NCBI GenBank assembly: GCA_965207025.1
Contig: OZ242258.1
Coordinates: 1,116,001-1,180,000, forward strand
Reading direction: 5' to 3'
Length of the DNA stretch: 64,000 nt
From: Bin87 sp034423595
Lineage (GTDB): Bacteria; Chloroflexota; Dehalococcoidia; Lucifugimonadales; UBA3495
The translations under genes and the position numbers were made by a program. Below the pieces are notes generated by a model, which made no database searches, had not been told where the DNA came from, and saw only the letters and a program-made list of their open reading frames with translations. The stretch's first letter is position 1; each line of letters opens with the position of its first letter. Positions 18,212-26,817 of the stretch are shown piece after piece.

Positions 18212-18541
18212 CTAATGCAGCGGACAAGCGCCCAACAGGGCTTTGCCCCACCAGGTGTCGGCGGGCGCGTTGCCCGCAGCGGTATTGCTGGCCAGTCGCG
18301 GCACGTTATCAGTACCGGATACCGCCGCGTATGCCGTAGTTCCCGGTTGGCCCGGCTGCTGCGAATCCACCGGAGGCTGACCGCTGAACCCGACGGTGGC
18401 GCTGGAAAGCACGCCTGACAGGTCGCCATCGCCGCTGGCCGACACCGCCCATGCTCCGAAAAAGATGATCAGCAGCACGGTAATCAGCATCGCTCCGATG
18501 GAGGTGACCATTGCGACATTGCGCCTCGCGTATGCAACCAT
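18212..18541 (-). CDS. Hypothetical protein with one N-terminal TM segment
   Basis: A 109-residue protein with one hydrophobic segment near the N end (VTSIGAMLITVLLIIFFGAW), followed by a Gly/Ser/Pro/Gln-rich region that would be extracytoplasmic. No family is recognised. It precedes the MFS gene by 38 nt on the same strand and may be the first gene of that operon. A TACAAT-like -10 element reads into it from 18558-18553. Confidence 0.5.
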   Translation of the reverse strand: MVAYARRNVAMVTSIGAMLITVLLIIFFGAWAVSASGDGDLSGVLSSATVGFSGQPPVDSQQPGQPGTTAYAAVSGTDNVPRLASNTAAGNAPADTWWGKALLGACPLH

Positions 18542-18600
18542 AGCGCGGATATTGTACTACTCTCACGGGCCGGCGCGCCAATGCTTCGGAAGTCTGTACA

Positions 18601-18781
18601 GGGCAATCGCATTTCGATTGCTGGTCCTTGGATCCGGCTCTGCCGGCTACCGTCATACCGGCGAAAGCCGGTATTCAGGGCCTGAAATCGGCAGTTTGGC
18701 GGACGTTGTCTTCATTCTGTAGCCTCTGGACTCCGGCTTTCGCCGGAGTGACGGGCGTGTAAATTCCAAATGCGATTGCCC
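18601..18781. repeat. MITE-like element with 14-bp terminal inverted repeats and two inner REP hairpins
   Basis: GGGCAATCGCATTT (18601-18614) is the exact reverse complement of 18768-18781. Inside are two copies, in opposite orientation, of a GTCAT/C-CCGGCGAAAGCCGG-type hairpin (18651-18680 and 18724-18754). There is no ORF and no clear target-site duplication. The structure is typical of a non-autonomous repeat element. Confidence 0.65.
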
Positions 18782-18798
18782 CGGTTGACGTTATTATC

Positions 18799-18830
18799 GA
18801 GATTAGAGGATTTTCAGGATTTAGGGGTTT
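18799..18830. repeat. Dispersed ATTAGAGGATTTTC-type repeat, copy 1
   Basis: GATTAGAGGATTTTCAGGAT matches part of the repeat at 33381-33420 (GATTAGAGGATTTTCGGGAT) and, more weakly, 34600-34637. All three copies are intergenic. Confidence 0.55.
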
Positions 18831-19273
18831 CGTTGGGGTTGGCCTCCTTCGGGTTGGATTCGGTTTTCGGTAGTTGGATAGCCTGCGAGAGGTAAGGTGG
18901 TCGTTGTCAGCCCTACGGCCGGGGGGTTACACAAGGGGGTTTATACCCTCCGAGTGGGTGAGCCTAATGGAAGCGTCCAGATCAGAGGTAGACACCGTTG
19001 AGTTCGCACGGGTCATGTAGTTAGCCGCACACGTCGCAGTGGGTAGCGCGCTGAAAGGTTCCCGGTTGGTGTCCGGGCGTGGTCTTGCGATTTGGAGATG
19101 CTGACGGTTGTGGCCGTTGACGACCGAACGAACCGGATGATGGCAGGTTCTAGATTACCTCGTTGCAGGCTGTGGAATACCCCCGTATCAAGTACGGGGC
19201 AGGCTGATTGCGCTAGCGATGGGGTTATTATGAACGGACGTTCTACGGGCTGTCAATAGGCCGGGGCGGGCGG
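18831..19273. other. Non-coding stretch, possible structured RNA or decayed element
   Basis: About 440 bp with no credible reading frame on either strand. It contains several short complementary blocks (CCCGG/CCGGG at about 19060-19076, and CCCCGTA/TACGGGG at about 19184-19202). It does not match RNase P RNA, tmRNA, 6S, SRP RNA or the 3' end of a group II intron as far as I can tell. It lies between two MITE-like elements. Confidence 0.4.
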
Positions 19274-19399
19274 CCAGGGCCTTTCGATTGTCATTGCGAG
19301 GAGCGGTAGCGACGCGGCAATCCCGTCAGACCTGTGCAGTCGAAACGAGATTGCCACGCTGCGCTCGCAATGACACACCGGATAATCGAAAGACCCTGG
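19274..19399. repeat. MITE-like element with 16-bp inverted ends and GTCATTGCGAG core
   Basis: The outer arms CCAGGGCCTTTCGATT (19274-19289) and AATCGAAAGACCCTGG (19384-19399) are inverted repeats with one mismatch. The inner arms TCATTGCGAG (19291-19300) and CTCGCAATGA (19364-19373) are the known GTCATTGCGAG-type repeat. The right end (CGAAAGACCCTGGGG) is nearly identical to 59651-59665. Confidence 0.65.
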
Positions 19400-19417
19400 G
19401 GCGGTCTGCCAGGCACC

Positions 19418-20446
19418 TCACACCGCGATGACCGTCTCCGCATCCCCGGCCGACAGCGCGTTCATGTAGCCCAGAATCAGCTCTTTCGTCAGGTACTTGC
19501 CGTGTGCCTGCTCGTCGTTGCGCCGGGTGATGGGGAAGGAATCCATCACGTAGGCAGCGTCATCCCGGTCGAGGCCATACAGCAGGAAGTAGAGGGCGTC
19601 GAGGCGAGCGCGCAAGTGCCGCCGCTCTTCGACGTCCCAGCCGTAGGGTTCGCCCTCGTAACCCTGCGACCGGGCAAAAGGTTCCAAGTCCCAGGCCGTG
19701 TAACACAACCGCAGCACGTGGTCGCGCACCAGGTCGGCGGCGGTAGTATCGCCAAACAGACGGTCGTAGGCGGACCGGGTGATGAAGGGGAGTTGCTGGA
19801 GGATGTACAGGCTCATGTGGGTGCCCTGCATTTTACAGCGCGCAAGAAAGTCGAAAACAACCGAGCAGAAGTTCGCCACCCAACAAGGCATCACATCGTT
19901 GAAGGGATCAACGGCCATCTCATCATTGCATATGAGTATCGGCAACGTATGTCCGTAGCCAGCCCACGGAACCAATGTAGCAGTCATCGTTCGTTCATCG
20001 GTAGCCCTGGCTATATCTCTGAAACCCAAAGCGTAACCTGGACAATTGGGAAATTTATTTTTGACAAAACTCGCAGCGATCCAATACGGGTGGCTTGGAT
20101 AAAATTTCGAATTCCCGTGTTGTTCACCGGTAACGGGAACGTTGATATAGGGGTTATGCACGTTTTCAGGATTAACCTCAATAGAATTGAATCGGTGATC
20201 GTAATGGTGGATCATCCTAGCCTGATACAGAGGCAACCACTCTTCGTCGCCTTTCCGCCAACGGTCGTGCTCCACGGGATAAGCGCCATATTCCACCAGT
20301 TGCTCCCGAGTCCAGAAATGCCCGCTGTCGTTCGTCATGTGCGCCAAGGCGCACATGACGAACGACAGCGGGCACGTTTTCAAAATTTTTGTTTTCCGCA
20401 TCAAAGACCGGGTGATTGCGGTAGATGTTGAGCACAATATCGGCAT
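19418..20446 (-). CDS. Type IIG restriction-modification enzyme, C-terminal part (frameshifted)
   Basis: C-terminal portion of the gene at 20217-23516, in a different frame. From about residue 35 it carries AHMTNDSGHFWTREQL, a segment conserved in Eco57I-like/type IIG enzymes, then target-recognition-like sequence and LDALYFLLYGLDRDDAAYVMDSFP near the end. The first ~25 residues of the open frame translate the inverted duplication and are not native. Removing 28 nt at the palindrome joins both halves into one 1,356-residue protein. As it stands this part probably has no start of its own and is not expressed. Confidence 0.75.
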   Translation of the reverse strand: MPILCSTSTAITRSLMRKTKILKTCPLSFVMCALAHMTNDSGHFWTREQLVEYGAYPVEHDRWRKGDEEWLPLYQARMIHHYDHRFNSIEVNPENVHNPYINVPVTGEQHGNSKFYPSHPYWIAASFVKNKFPNCPGYALGFRDIARATDERTMTATLVPWAGYGHTLPILICNDEMAVDPFNDVMPCWVANFCSVVFDFLARCKMQGTHMSLYILQQLPFITRSAYDRLFGDTTAADLVRDHVLRLCYTAWDLEPFARSQGYEGEPYGWDVEERRHLRARLDALYFLLYGLDRDDAAYVMDSFPITRRNDEQAHGKYLTKELILGYMNALSAGDAETVIAV

Positions 20447-23400
20447 CGCGGTTGGTGAGGAAGATGGGCGCGGTGCCGGTTTTAGGATTCACCAGGGCAA
20501 AGTCCGACGGGTGGAGTGTGATAAGCCGCTCCCGGTCGGTTTCATCCGGCGGGTCGTGCAGCAGGAAACCGGCAGGGAGTTCGTCAGCAGTCTTAGCAGC
20601 ACCGCCCACGAGCATGGCGCAGAACTTGAACCGGCTGTCCACGTCAGGGAAGAACTGCCCGGCGCCCGGCCCGCGGCGATTCTCAAAGTCATACAGGGCC
20701 AGCAGGCGTTTTTCGCCGACCATAGCGCCGAAAAACCTGGCCGCCGACTGGTCGCCGTAGATGCCGGACGGGGTGAGCAGGGACATCATGCCGTCGGCGC
20801 TGGATAGACTTACGCCCCGTTCTACGAACAGCCGGTACAGATTGGTATCGCCGCTGCCCAGCAGGGGGTAATCGCCGCTGACTCGTCCGTACTGCAACAT
20901 GGTGTCGGCCAATTGCAACGCCTCCGCGTAATCCTCATACAGCGGGTCGCCGTCGGTTTGCAGTTGGGCAATCATCGCCCGCCGGCGGGAAGCGGGTGTG
21001 GCGCGGGCAATGTCGGGCCGGCGCGGTGCGAACCACTCCACTTCCTGCAATTTGATTACTTCCCAGGGCGGATTGCCAATCACGGCGTCAAACCCGCCAG
21101 ACCGGGGAATCCAGCCTGTGAACACGCCTGGGAAAGCCAGTTCCCAGTGCAGCATCCGCCGTTCCGCTGCCAGTTCTTCAACGGCTCGCCACAGGGTTAT
21201 GAATCGGGCAAAACCCGCGAAGTCGAAACCGTCCACCGCTCGCTGGGCGTCGGTGAGGGCGTCGGGGCCGTATTGCAGCAGGTTCAGCTGGGTCTCATAG
21301 TCCTGCCCCAGCCACCACTCGACGGCAGTGGCGCGGTCGTCGCCAATCTGCCGGCGCAGTTGCCGGGGTTGGTGGAGCGCCAACGGGCGATTGCTGACGC
21401 CGGCGGCCATCCAGCGCAGGCCGGTGAAGAAGTTGAGCATACGGCGCGCCGGCGTAACACTCTCCTCCATGCTGCGGAACAGGGTCGCCGACTCCTTGAC
21501 CTCAGTTATGTCCGCGTCGCCAATCCGCTCGATGGCGCGAGCGCCCTCGGCGGCGGCGGTGGTACGGGCGAATACGTAGTTGGCGAACCCGCCGCCGGCC
21601 GCGCGTATATCCTCGGCGGTCTGCGCCAGCCATCCCCCCACCAGCGAGTCGCCGCAACGCAGATGGTGGTCCAGGAAGGATAACGGCGCGCCCATGGTGA
21701 AGCTGTGCAGCCACAGGGACATCTTGGCGAGTTCCACGGTCATGGGGTTGAGGTCAACGCCGTAGATGCAGCTTTTCAGGGACAGGCGGCGGATGATGGC
21801 GTGGTCGGAAAGGTGGTCCGGGTTTATCTGCCAGCCGTTTTCGTCCGCCTGGCGCTGGATGCCGGCCCGGACGCTTTCAATCCGCCCCGCCAGGGGCGAC
21901 ACGTAGGGTTCATCGTCGGGCAGCCAATCGGCGGTTTCGGCAGCGTAACCGATGAGGCGGTCGATTTCCCGGGTCAGATAGTCCAGCGCGGCCACCAAAA
22001 AATGCCCGCTGCCCATGGCCGGGTCCAGGACTTTGAGATTGAGGGTTGCCGCCGCCGGGTCCACCGCCTCCAGCTCCCGACGCCGCGCTTCAACCGGCCG
22101 GGTGTCCGACGCCAGGGCCTCGGACAGTTCGCGGAAGTTGTCTTCCCGCTCCCGAACCAGGCGGCCCAGCGTCTCCTCCACGATCAGGCGGGTCAGTTCC
22201 GGAGGAGTGTAGTAGCTGCCGGTGTCCTTGCGGGCGTAGGGCTGTAGCTGAGCCAGAACATCCCCGTTGCGCGCCACCGGGAGCCTTTCCAGCAGCCGCT
22301 CGTACAGCGTTCCCAACTGGGCCACTGACAAGTCGCGGAAATTCACCGAAACCCGTTCGGGAGAACCGTTCACTTCCGCCGTCCCCAGGCTGTTGATGAT
22401 GCCGGCCACGCTGGCGTCGGCAATCCGCACCCGCGTCAGCAGTTCCGGACTTTCCGGGTTGAACAGGCCGCCGTTGTAAGCCGGCAGCGCGGCCAGCGGC
22501 TCCCCGGCATCAATTCGGCTGAAAAGTTCCTGCAACCGGGGCCAGTATGTGTGCGTGTTGAGAAACACCGGATTGGACGCCAGCCGTTCCAGAATCTCCC
22601 GGCGCAAACCCCGCAGGCTGACCGTCGAATAGGCCGGGTGCTCCGTGGGCAGCAGCCGTCGATCCTCGGCGTACATCAAAAACAGCAGGCGGTACAGCAG
22701 CGTCAGCGACGCCTCTTGCACGTCGTCCGGGCTGGCGTCCGGCTCCGCCTGGTAAAACGCGCTGATTAGCTGCGGATAAACTTCCTCAAACACGGCCTCG
22801 GTCAGCGTGTCCAGCACCGTCTGCACGTAGTTAGCGGCATCCGCCAGCGCCCGGTCCAGAAAACAATACCCGTCGTCTCCCACGCGAAACGCATCCCGGT
22901 GAAAGAACAGCAACAAACGTCGCCGCTGTTCCTTGCCGGCGTCGCTGACGCACTCGCGCAGGCTGATTTCAAGCCAGGTGTCATGTGTCTGGTAAAACCT
23001 ACCGTCCGGCCCCGGCCCGGTGGCCCGATACAGCCGCCAGGTTTCGCCGTTGGTCAGGATGCCCCACTTCACGCGCCCGCCGGTGGACTGCCAAAAATCC
23101 CGCAGGTAGTCCTGTATCTGCGCGCTGGGGCTGAGCGCGCCCGCTCGCTGGTCCAGGTTGGTCTCCCAGGCTTTGGCTTCCGCCGGCGCCAGCGGATAGC
23201 GCGAAATGTCGCCGCCGCCGGTAAAAGCGGCCCGGTCGTCCTCGTCCGCGAACAGCATATAGTCGGGCGTTTTGCCGCTGACCGGAATCGGCTGTTGCGG
23301 CAGGCAACTCCAGCCCATGACATTCAACACGGGCCGGATTAGCGCGTCTTCAATCTGCGCTTCGTTGGACGCTTGATAGGCCCCCACAAAGTCGTTGTAG

Positions 23401-23516
23401 GGCCGGCGCAAATCCTGCCCAAAGTAGGACAGTTGCTGCGGGCTGATCCGCTGGTAGGCCTCCGTTTCTTGCAGGCCGGCTTCCAGGAAAGATTGGCTGA
23501 ACAGCGTGTTGGACAT
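20217..23516 (-). CDS. Type IIG restriction-modification enzyme (Eco57I-like), N-terminal part (frameshifted)
   Basis: A 1,099-residue frame of a fused nuclease/methyltransferase. The N-terminal PD-(D/E)xK nuclease has Asp85 (TPDYMLF) and Glu113-Lys115 (AEAKAW). A helical linker follows. The N6-adenine methyltransferase has motif I DPAMGSGHF (498-506) and motif IV NPPW (815-818). After ENVPAV (about residue 1,055) the frame runs through a 27-bp palindrome, and the last ~50 residues are out of frame. Such enzymes cleave and methylate DNA at a target set by the C-terminal domain, which is encoded in another frame (19418-20446). The protein made here would lack most of that domain. No other restriction gene is adjacent. 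Confidence 0.85.
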   Translation of the reverse strand: MSNTLFSQSFLEAGLQETEAYQRISPQQLSYFGQDLRRPYNDFVGAYQASNEAQIEDALIRPVLNVMGWSCLPQQPIPVSGKTPDYMLFADEDDRAAFTGGGDISRYPLAPAEAKAWETNLDQRAGALSPSAQIQDYLRDFWQSTGGRVKWGILTNGETWRLYRATGPGPDGRFYQTHDTWLEISLRECVSDAGKEQRRRLLLFFHRDAFRVGDDGYCFLDRALADAANYVQTVLDTLTEAVFEEVYPQLISAFYQAEPDASPDDVQEASLTLLYRLLFLMYAEDRRLLPTEHPAYSTVSLRGLRREILERLASNPVFLNTHTYWPRLQELFSRIDAGEPLAALPAYNGGLFNPESPELLTRVRIADASVAGIINSLGTAEVNGSPERVSVNFRDLSVAQLGTLYERLLERLPVARNGDVLAQLQPYARKDTGSYYTPPELTRLIVEETLGRLVREREDNFRELSEALASDTRPVEARRRELEAVDPAAATLNLKVLDPAMGSGHFLVAALDYLTREIDRLIGYAAETADWLPDDEPYVSPLAGRIESVRAGIQRQADENGWQINPDHLSDHAIIRRLSLKSCIYGVDLNPMTVELAKMSLWLHSFTMGAPLSFLDHHLRCGDSLVGGWLAQTAEDIRAAGGGFANYVFARTTAAAEGARAIERIGDADITEVKESATLFRSMEESVTPARRMLNFFTGLRWMAAGVSNRPLALHQPRQLRRQIGDDRATAVEWWLGQDYETQLNLLQYGPDALTDAQRAVDGFDFAGFARFITLWRAVEELAAERRMLHWELAFPGVFTGWIPRSGGFDAVIGNPPWEVIKLQEVEWFAPRRPDIARATPASRRRAMIAQLQTDGDPLYEDYAEALQLADTMLQYGRVSGDYPLLGSGDTNLYRLFVERGVSLSSADGMMSLLTPSGIYGDQSAARFFGAMVGEKRLLALYDFENRRGPGAGQFFPDVDSRFKFCAMLVGGAAKTADELPAGFLLHDPPDETDRERLITLHPSDFALVNPKTGTAPIFLTNRDADIVLNIYRNHPVFDAENKNFENVPAVVRHVRLGAHDERQRAFLDSGATGGIWRLSRGARPLAERRRRVVASVSG
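20319..20374. repeat. Perfect 27-bp inverted duplication (palindrome) in the R-M gene
   Basis: Arms 20319-20345 and 20348-20374 are perfectly complementary with a 2-nt spacer. The arm at 20319-20345 encodes the native MTNDSGH segment, and the other arm is an inverted copy. Collapsing 28 nt restores the frame and gives FENVAHMTNDSGHFW. Confidence 0.9.
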
Positions 23517-23541
23517 CGCACAGTCTGTCCCAGGACATTCC

Positions 23542-24696
23542 TCACTCCGCCAAGCTCTGCTGGAAAACCTGGTCCCAGGCCAGCGCCCAAGGCGGCCGCA
23601 GGTATCCCAAAGCGCGCACGTCGTCGTACCACACGGACAGCGGGGAGTATCGCGTGTAGGCGCTGCCGCCGGTCAGTTTGCAGAGGCGACCCATGCAATC
23701 CTCGGCCAGGCGGGCCACACTTTCCTTGGCGAGCAGCAGTTCTCGCCGGCCGGTGTTGGTTTCCAGGCACCGGATGGCGCCTTCCCACGCCTGGCCGATA
23801 AGCCAGGCCTCCTGCTCGGCGTGGGCCCACTCCACCTGCTGGTACGCGCGCAGGCCCGGCTCCGACGCCATGCCGTTCTTCATACGGGGCCGCACGTAAT
23901 CCATGGCGGCGTCCACGACCCCGACGACCACGGACAGAAACGCCGCCGCGCCCAGGCCGCCGTTTGCGCCCATGAGCTCGGCCTGGTGGTTGGGCCACGC
24001 CACGCGGGTCGCGGGGAAGTTGGCAAACTCGAAGGCGTGGCTGTTGGTGGATTTCATACCGTGGCCGCGCCACTCAGCGGTGAGGGTGAGTCCGGTAGAG
24101 CCATCCCAGGGATGGTTGCGCACTTCCATGAAGAACAGGTCCGGGGCGGTTTCCCCCGAGGCCAGGGCGCGGGTGGTCATGAATGAGGTCAGACCGGAGC
24201 CGCTGCCGAAGTGCTTTTGCCCGGAGATGCGGTATCCGAATTCGCTGGCACCGTCTGGTTCGCAAACGCTGGAGGTGCGGGCGGTGTCGCCGCCGGAGCC
24301 GGGTTCGCTGACGATGGTGCCCCACCAGCATCCGCTGTGAACGCTGTCGAAGACTTCGTTGCGTTGCTTGACCCAGCCGGCAGTAAATGGTTCCGGCACA
24401 GTGGGCAGCCGCCATGAGGACAACACCAGGTGGTGCATGGCGCTGGCCAGGGTGATGGAAGGATCGCCGCCGGCCAAAGTCCGCAGCATGGAACAGATTG
24501 GCCGAGCCGACTGCTCGATGCTCTCCCACGTTCCTCCCAGATCGACCGGCACGGCCATCAGCGGGACGCCGATGCGGGCCAGTCTGGCGTAGTCGGCAGG
24601 GTCGGCTTTGGTGCGCTGCTGGCGGTCGGCGCGCCCCTCGGCCCACTCGGCGGCCACCACCGGGGCCTGTTCCAGTATGGATGCGATGGTGGTCAT
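23542..24696 (-). CDS. Acyl-CoA dehydrogenase family protein
   Basis: A 384-residue flavoprotein of the acyl-CoA dehydrogenase fold. The N-terminal helical domain includes ARIGVPLMAVPVDLGG. The middle beta domain has WWGTIVSEPGSGGD and YRISGQKHFGSGSG. The C-terminal helices include GGSAYTRYSPLSVWYDDVRA. The C-terminal RAxGYLRP pattern and lack of the usual catalytic Glu loop resemble the DszC/flavin monooxygenase-like branch, so it may be a monooxygenase rather than a dehydrogenase. It lies 3 nt from the Uma2 gene. Confidence 0.8.
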   Translation of the reverse strand: MTTIASILEQAPVVAAEWAEGRADRQQRTKADPADYARLARIGVPLMAVPVDLGGTWESIEQSARPICSMLRTLAGGDPSITLASAMHHLVLSSWRLPTVPEPFTAGWVKQRNEVFDSVHSGCWWGTIVSEPGSGGDTARTSSVCEPDGASEFGYRISGQKHFGSGSGLTSFMTTRALASGETAPDLFFMEVRNHPWDGSTGLTLTAEWRGHGMKSTNSHAFEFANFPATRVAWPNHQAELMGANGGLGAAAFLSVVVGVVDAAMDYVRPRMKNGMASEPGLRAYQQVEWAHAEQEAWLIGQAWEGAIRCLETNTGRRELLLAKESVARLAEDCMGRLCKLTGGSAYTRYSPLSVWYDDVRALGYLRPPWALAWDQVFQQSLAE

Positions 24697-24699
24697 ATC

Positions 24700-25395
24700 C
24701 TAGTCTCCATTGTCGTTCAACTCAGCGTAGCGGGCGAATACCAGCCGTCGTACTTCCAAAACGAATCCAACCAGCACGTCCTCGCCGGACAAAGTTTCCG
24801 GGTCCTCCATGATCTCAACCTCTTGTCCGGCGCGAAAAACGTGGACTCGCCGTTCGTATTGGTCAATATACCAGCCCAGCCGTGACCCTCCGTCCATCCA
24901 CTCCTGCATCTTGGCCAGGCCCGCGGCCAGGCGGTCGGTCCGAGAGCGTACCTCAACTACGAAATCGGGCGCGCCGGGGATAGTGCTTCTGTAATCCCCT
25001 CCGCGAAGCGCGTCGTAGCGTTCCTGGGTAATCCACGCCGCGTCTGGAATGTATTGCGCCCCGCTGGGTAGGCTGAACTGCACAGTTTGAGAATAGGTGC
25101 GTCCGGGGTTGTCCACTCCCCAAAAGAACAGTGGAGCGTTGACTCCCTGCTCGCCTTCGTTACCGTCGTGGCCGGTTGGCGGCATGACAACTAGTTCTCC
25201 TTGCGCTGAAAATTCAAGCCTGTAGAGTTCGTTGTCGTTCGCCATCTCGAAGAACCGCTCGGCGAAATCCGGCGCGCCGGCATCGATGCCCAGCGCCGAA
25301 AGGTTGATGCGGAGCTCCCCCACCAGGGGAGGGTGCGGCAGCTGTTGGTCCGCCGGCTCGACAGCGATGGGTTCGGGTTTGGCAACCGTGGTCAT
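24700..25395 (-). CDS. Uma2 family (DUF820) endonuclease-like protein
   Basis: A 231-residue PD-(D/E)xK-fold protein of the Uma2 family. It has YRLEFSAQGELVVMPPTG, then IPDAAWI and APDFVVEVRS, which supply the acidic active-site residues, and a following Lys in LAKMQEWMDGG. Uma2 proteins are abundant in cyanobacteria and Chloroflexota; their role is unknown. It starts 37 nt after the sulfite-oxidase-like gene on the same strand. Confidence 0.8.
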   Translation of the reverse strand: MTTVAKPEPIAVEPADQQLPHPPLVGELRINLSALGIDAGAPDFAERFFEMANDNELYRLEFSAQGELVVMPPTGHDGNEGEQGVNAPLFFWGVDNPGRTYSQTVQFSLPSGAQYIPDAAWITQERYDALRGGDYRSTIPGAPDFVVEVRSRTDRLAAGLAKMQEWMDGGSRLGWYIDQYERRVHVFRAGQEVEIMEDPETLSGEDVLVGFVLEVRRLVFARYAELNDNGD

Positions 25396-25432
25396 GGCAA
25401 CACCTGTTGGTGAACTCCGGCGGGTTCGTCGA

Positions 25433-26638
25433 TCACTCCACCTTTATATCGTAACCCACGATGGCGCTGAAGTTTTTGCGCATGTTGTTGTAGCGGGGTT
25501 TGTGGGACTGGACCTGTCCAACGCTGTCGGTGGCGCGTGACATGACCGTGTATTCACCCGGTGTGGCGTCCCAGATCCAGGACCAGCGCCGCCACATCCA
25601 ACGCTCGGACGGCTCCTCCAGGCGGGCGGGCTGCCAGGACTTGCCGCCGTCCACGCTGACGTCAACCTGGGAAATTGCACCGCTGCCGCTCCAGGCATAT
25701 CCGCGCACGACGTGCTGACCGGCGGGCAGAGTTCGGGTGTCGTCGTTGGGCTGCGAGACCAGGGACTTGACGCCAATGGTAGTGATCAGTTCCTTGTTGG
25801 GATCGTCGGGGGAGTCGCCATAGTAGTAGAAGTTGTAGTGGTACCAGCAGTCCGGTTCGTGGTCCAGCACTTCGAGGCGACGGAGCCACTTGACCGACCA
25901 GTTGCCGGACCAGCCGGGGACCAGCAGTCGAATGGGAGCGCCGTGGAGATGCTCCAAGACCTGTCCGTTTTGCGCGTAGGCCAAGATGGTGTCGGGATGC
26001 AGAGCTTTCTGCATCGGCAGGCCCTTGTCGTAGAAGAAGGGTTCCGTGCCCTCGGCGGCGGTGGCCGGAACGCCCTCGTCCCATCCCTCCGCTCTGACGT
26101 GGGTGGCGCGACCGGTCAGGCCAGCCGCGTTCAGGATGGCGGCCAGAGGCACGCCGGTCCATTCGCTGCCTGACAGTATCATGCGCTCCTGAGTGCGGGA
26201 TGGTCGCGGACCCTCGTCCCTGAAGTATTCAAAATACGTGGCGTCGCTGCCGGAGCACTCCATAACAGCGCGGACGGAACGCGAAGGGAACCGTCGGACG
26301 TCGTCGTATGACAGACGGAGGGGTTTTTTGACTTCGCCGTCAACGGAAAGGGACCAGTCGCCGGCAGACACGGTTTCGGGCACGCCGAAATGCTGGACCA
26401 CATAGTGCAGTTCGGTTGGAGTGATCAAGCCCTCCAATTCCATCACAGGAGTTCGCACGCGCTCCGTTTTGCCGTCCGGGCGTAGCAGCGTTACCGGCTC
26501 GACTTTGCGATGAGGCCACCCGTACCAAGTGTCGCCGTCTTCCGGCGAGTCAGCGGATTCTACGCCGTCCATCTGGAGGAAATCAGGGCGCGCGGCGTCG
26601 CCTTCCTGGGTCTGGGACTGATTTTGTTGGGTGGTCAT
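25433..26638 (-). CDS. Sulfite oxidase-like molybdopterin oxidoreductase
   Basis: A 401-residue protein with an oxidoreductase molybdopterin domain followed by the Mo-co dimerisation domain (VDVSVDGGKSWQPA). The Mo-ligand Cys is Cys128 in AVMECSGSDA. PIRLLVPGWSGNWSVKWL is the conserved cofactor loop. There is no Tat or Sec signal, so it appears cytoplasmic. The family oxidises sulfite to sulfate or reduces oxidised thioethers/sulfoxides. ATG 26638 follows AGGAGA by 9 nt; a longer in-frame start at 26701 is not needed. A thiol dioxygenase and a rhodanese are encoded nearby. Confidence 0.88.
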   Translation of the reverse strand: MTTQQNQSQTQEGDAARPDFLQMDGVESADSPEDGDTWYGWPHRKVEPVTLLRPDGKTERVRTPVMELEGLITPTELHYVVQHFGVPETVSAGDWSLSVDGEVKKPLRLSYDDVRRFPSRSVRAVMECSGSDATYFEYFRDEGPRPSRTQERMILSGSEWTGVPLAAILNAAGLTGRATHVRAEGWDEGVPATAAEGTEPFFYDKGLPMQKALHPDTILAYAQNGQVLEHLHGAPIRLLVPGWSGNWSVKWLRRLEVLDHEPDCWYHYNFYYYGDSPDDPNKELITTIGVKSLVSQPNDDTRTLPAGQHVVRGYAWSGSGAISQVDVSVDGGKSWQPARLEEPSERWMWRRWSWIWDATPGEYTVMSRATDSVGQVQSHKPRYNNMRKNFSAIVGYDIKVE

Positions 26639-26817
26639 GGGTTGGCGTCTCCTAGTGTGGAACTGGTCGGACTTGCAGCCGACGCCTTGCAAGTTTCCCA
26701 CGCCGGCGTCCCGTCGGCAATACCTGTGGCACTCCTGGGGAGCCAGCCTGCAATTGACACCGGGATGCGCAGCCGCAACAATCGTTGCGCCGCGGCCATC
26801 AAGGCAAGGAGACGCCG

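Noticed and set aside
18831..19273. Group II intron, RNase P RNA or tmRNA
   Set aside because: None of the diagnostic sequences (GTGYG start and domain V, RNase P core, tmRNA tag region) could be found.
19334..20431. A 365-codon plus-strand frame over the C-terminal part of the type IIG gene
   Set aside because: It starts inside a repeat element and is antisense to recognisable restriction-enzyme sequence.
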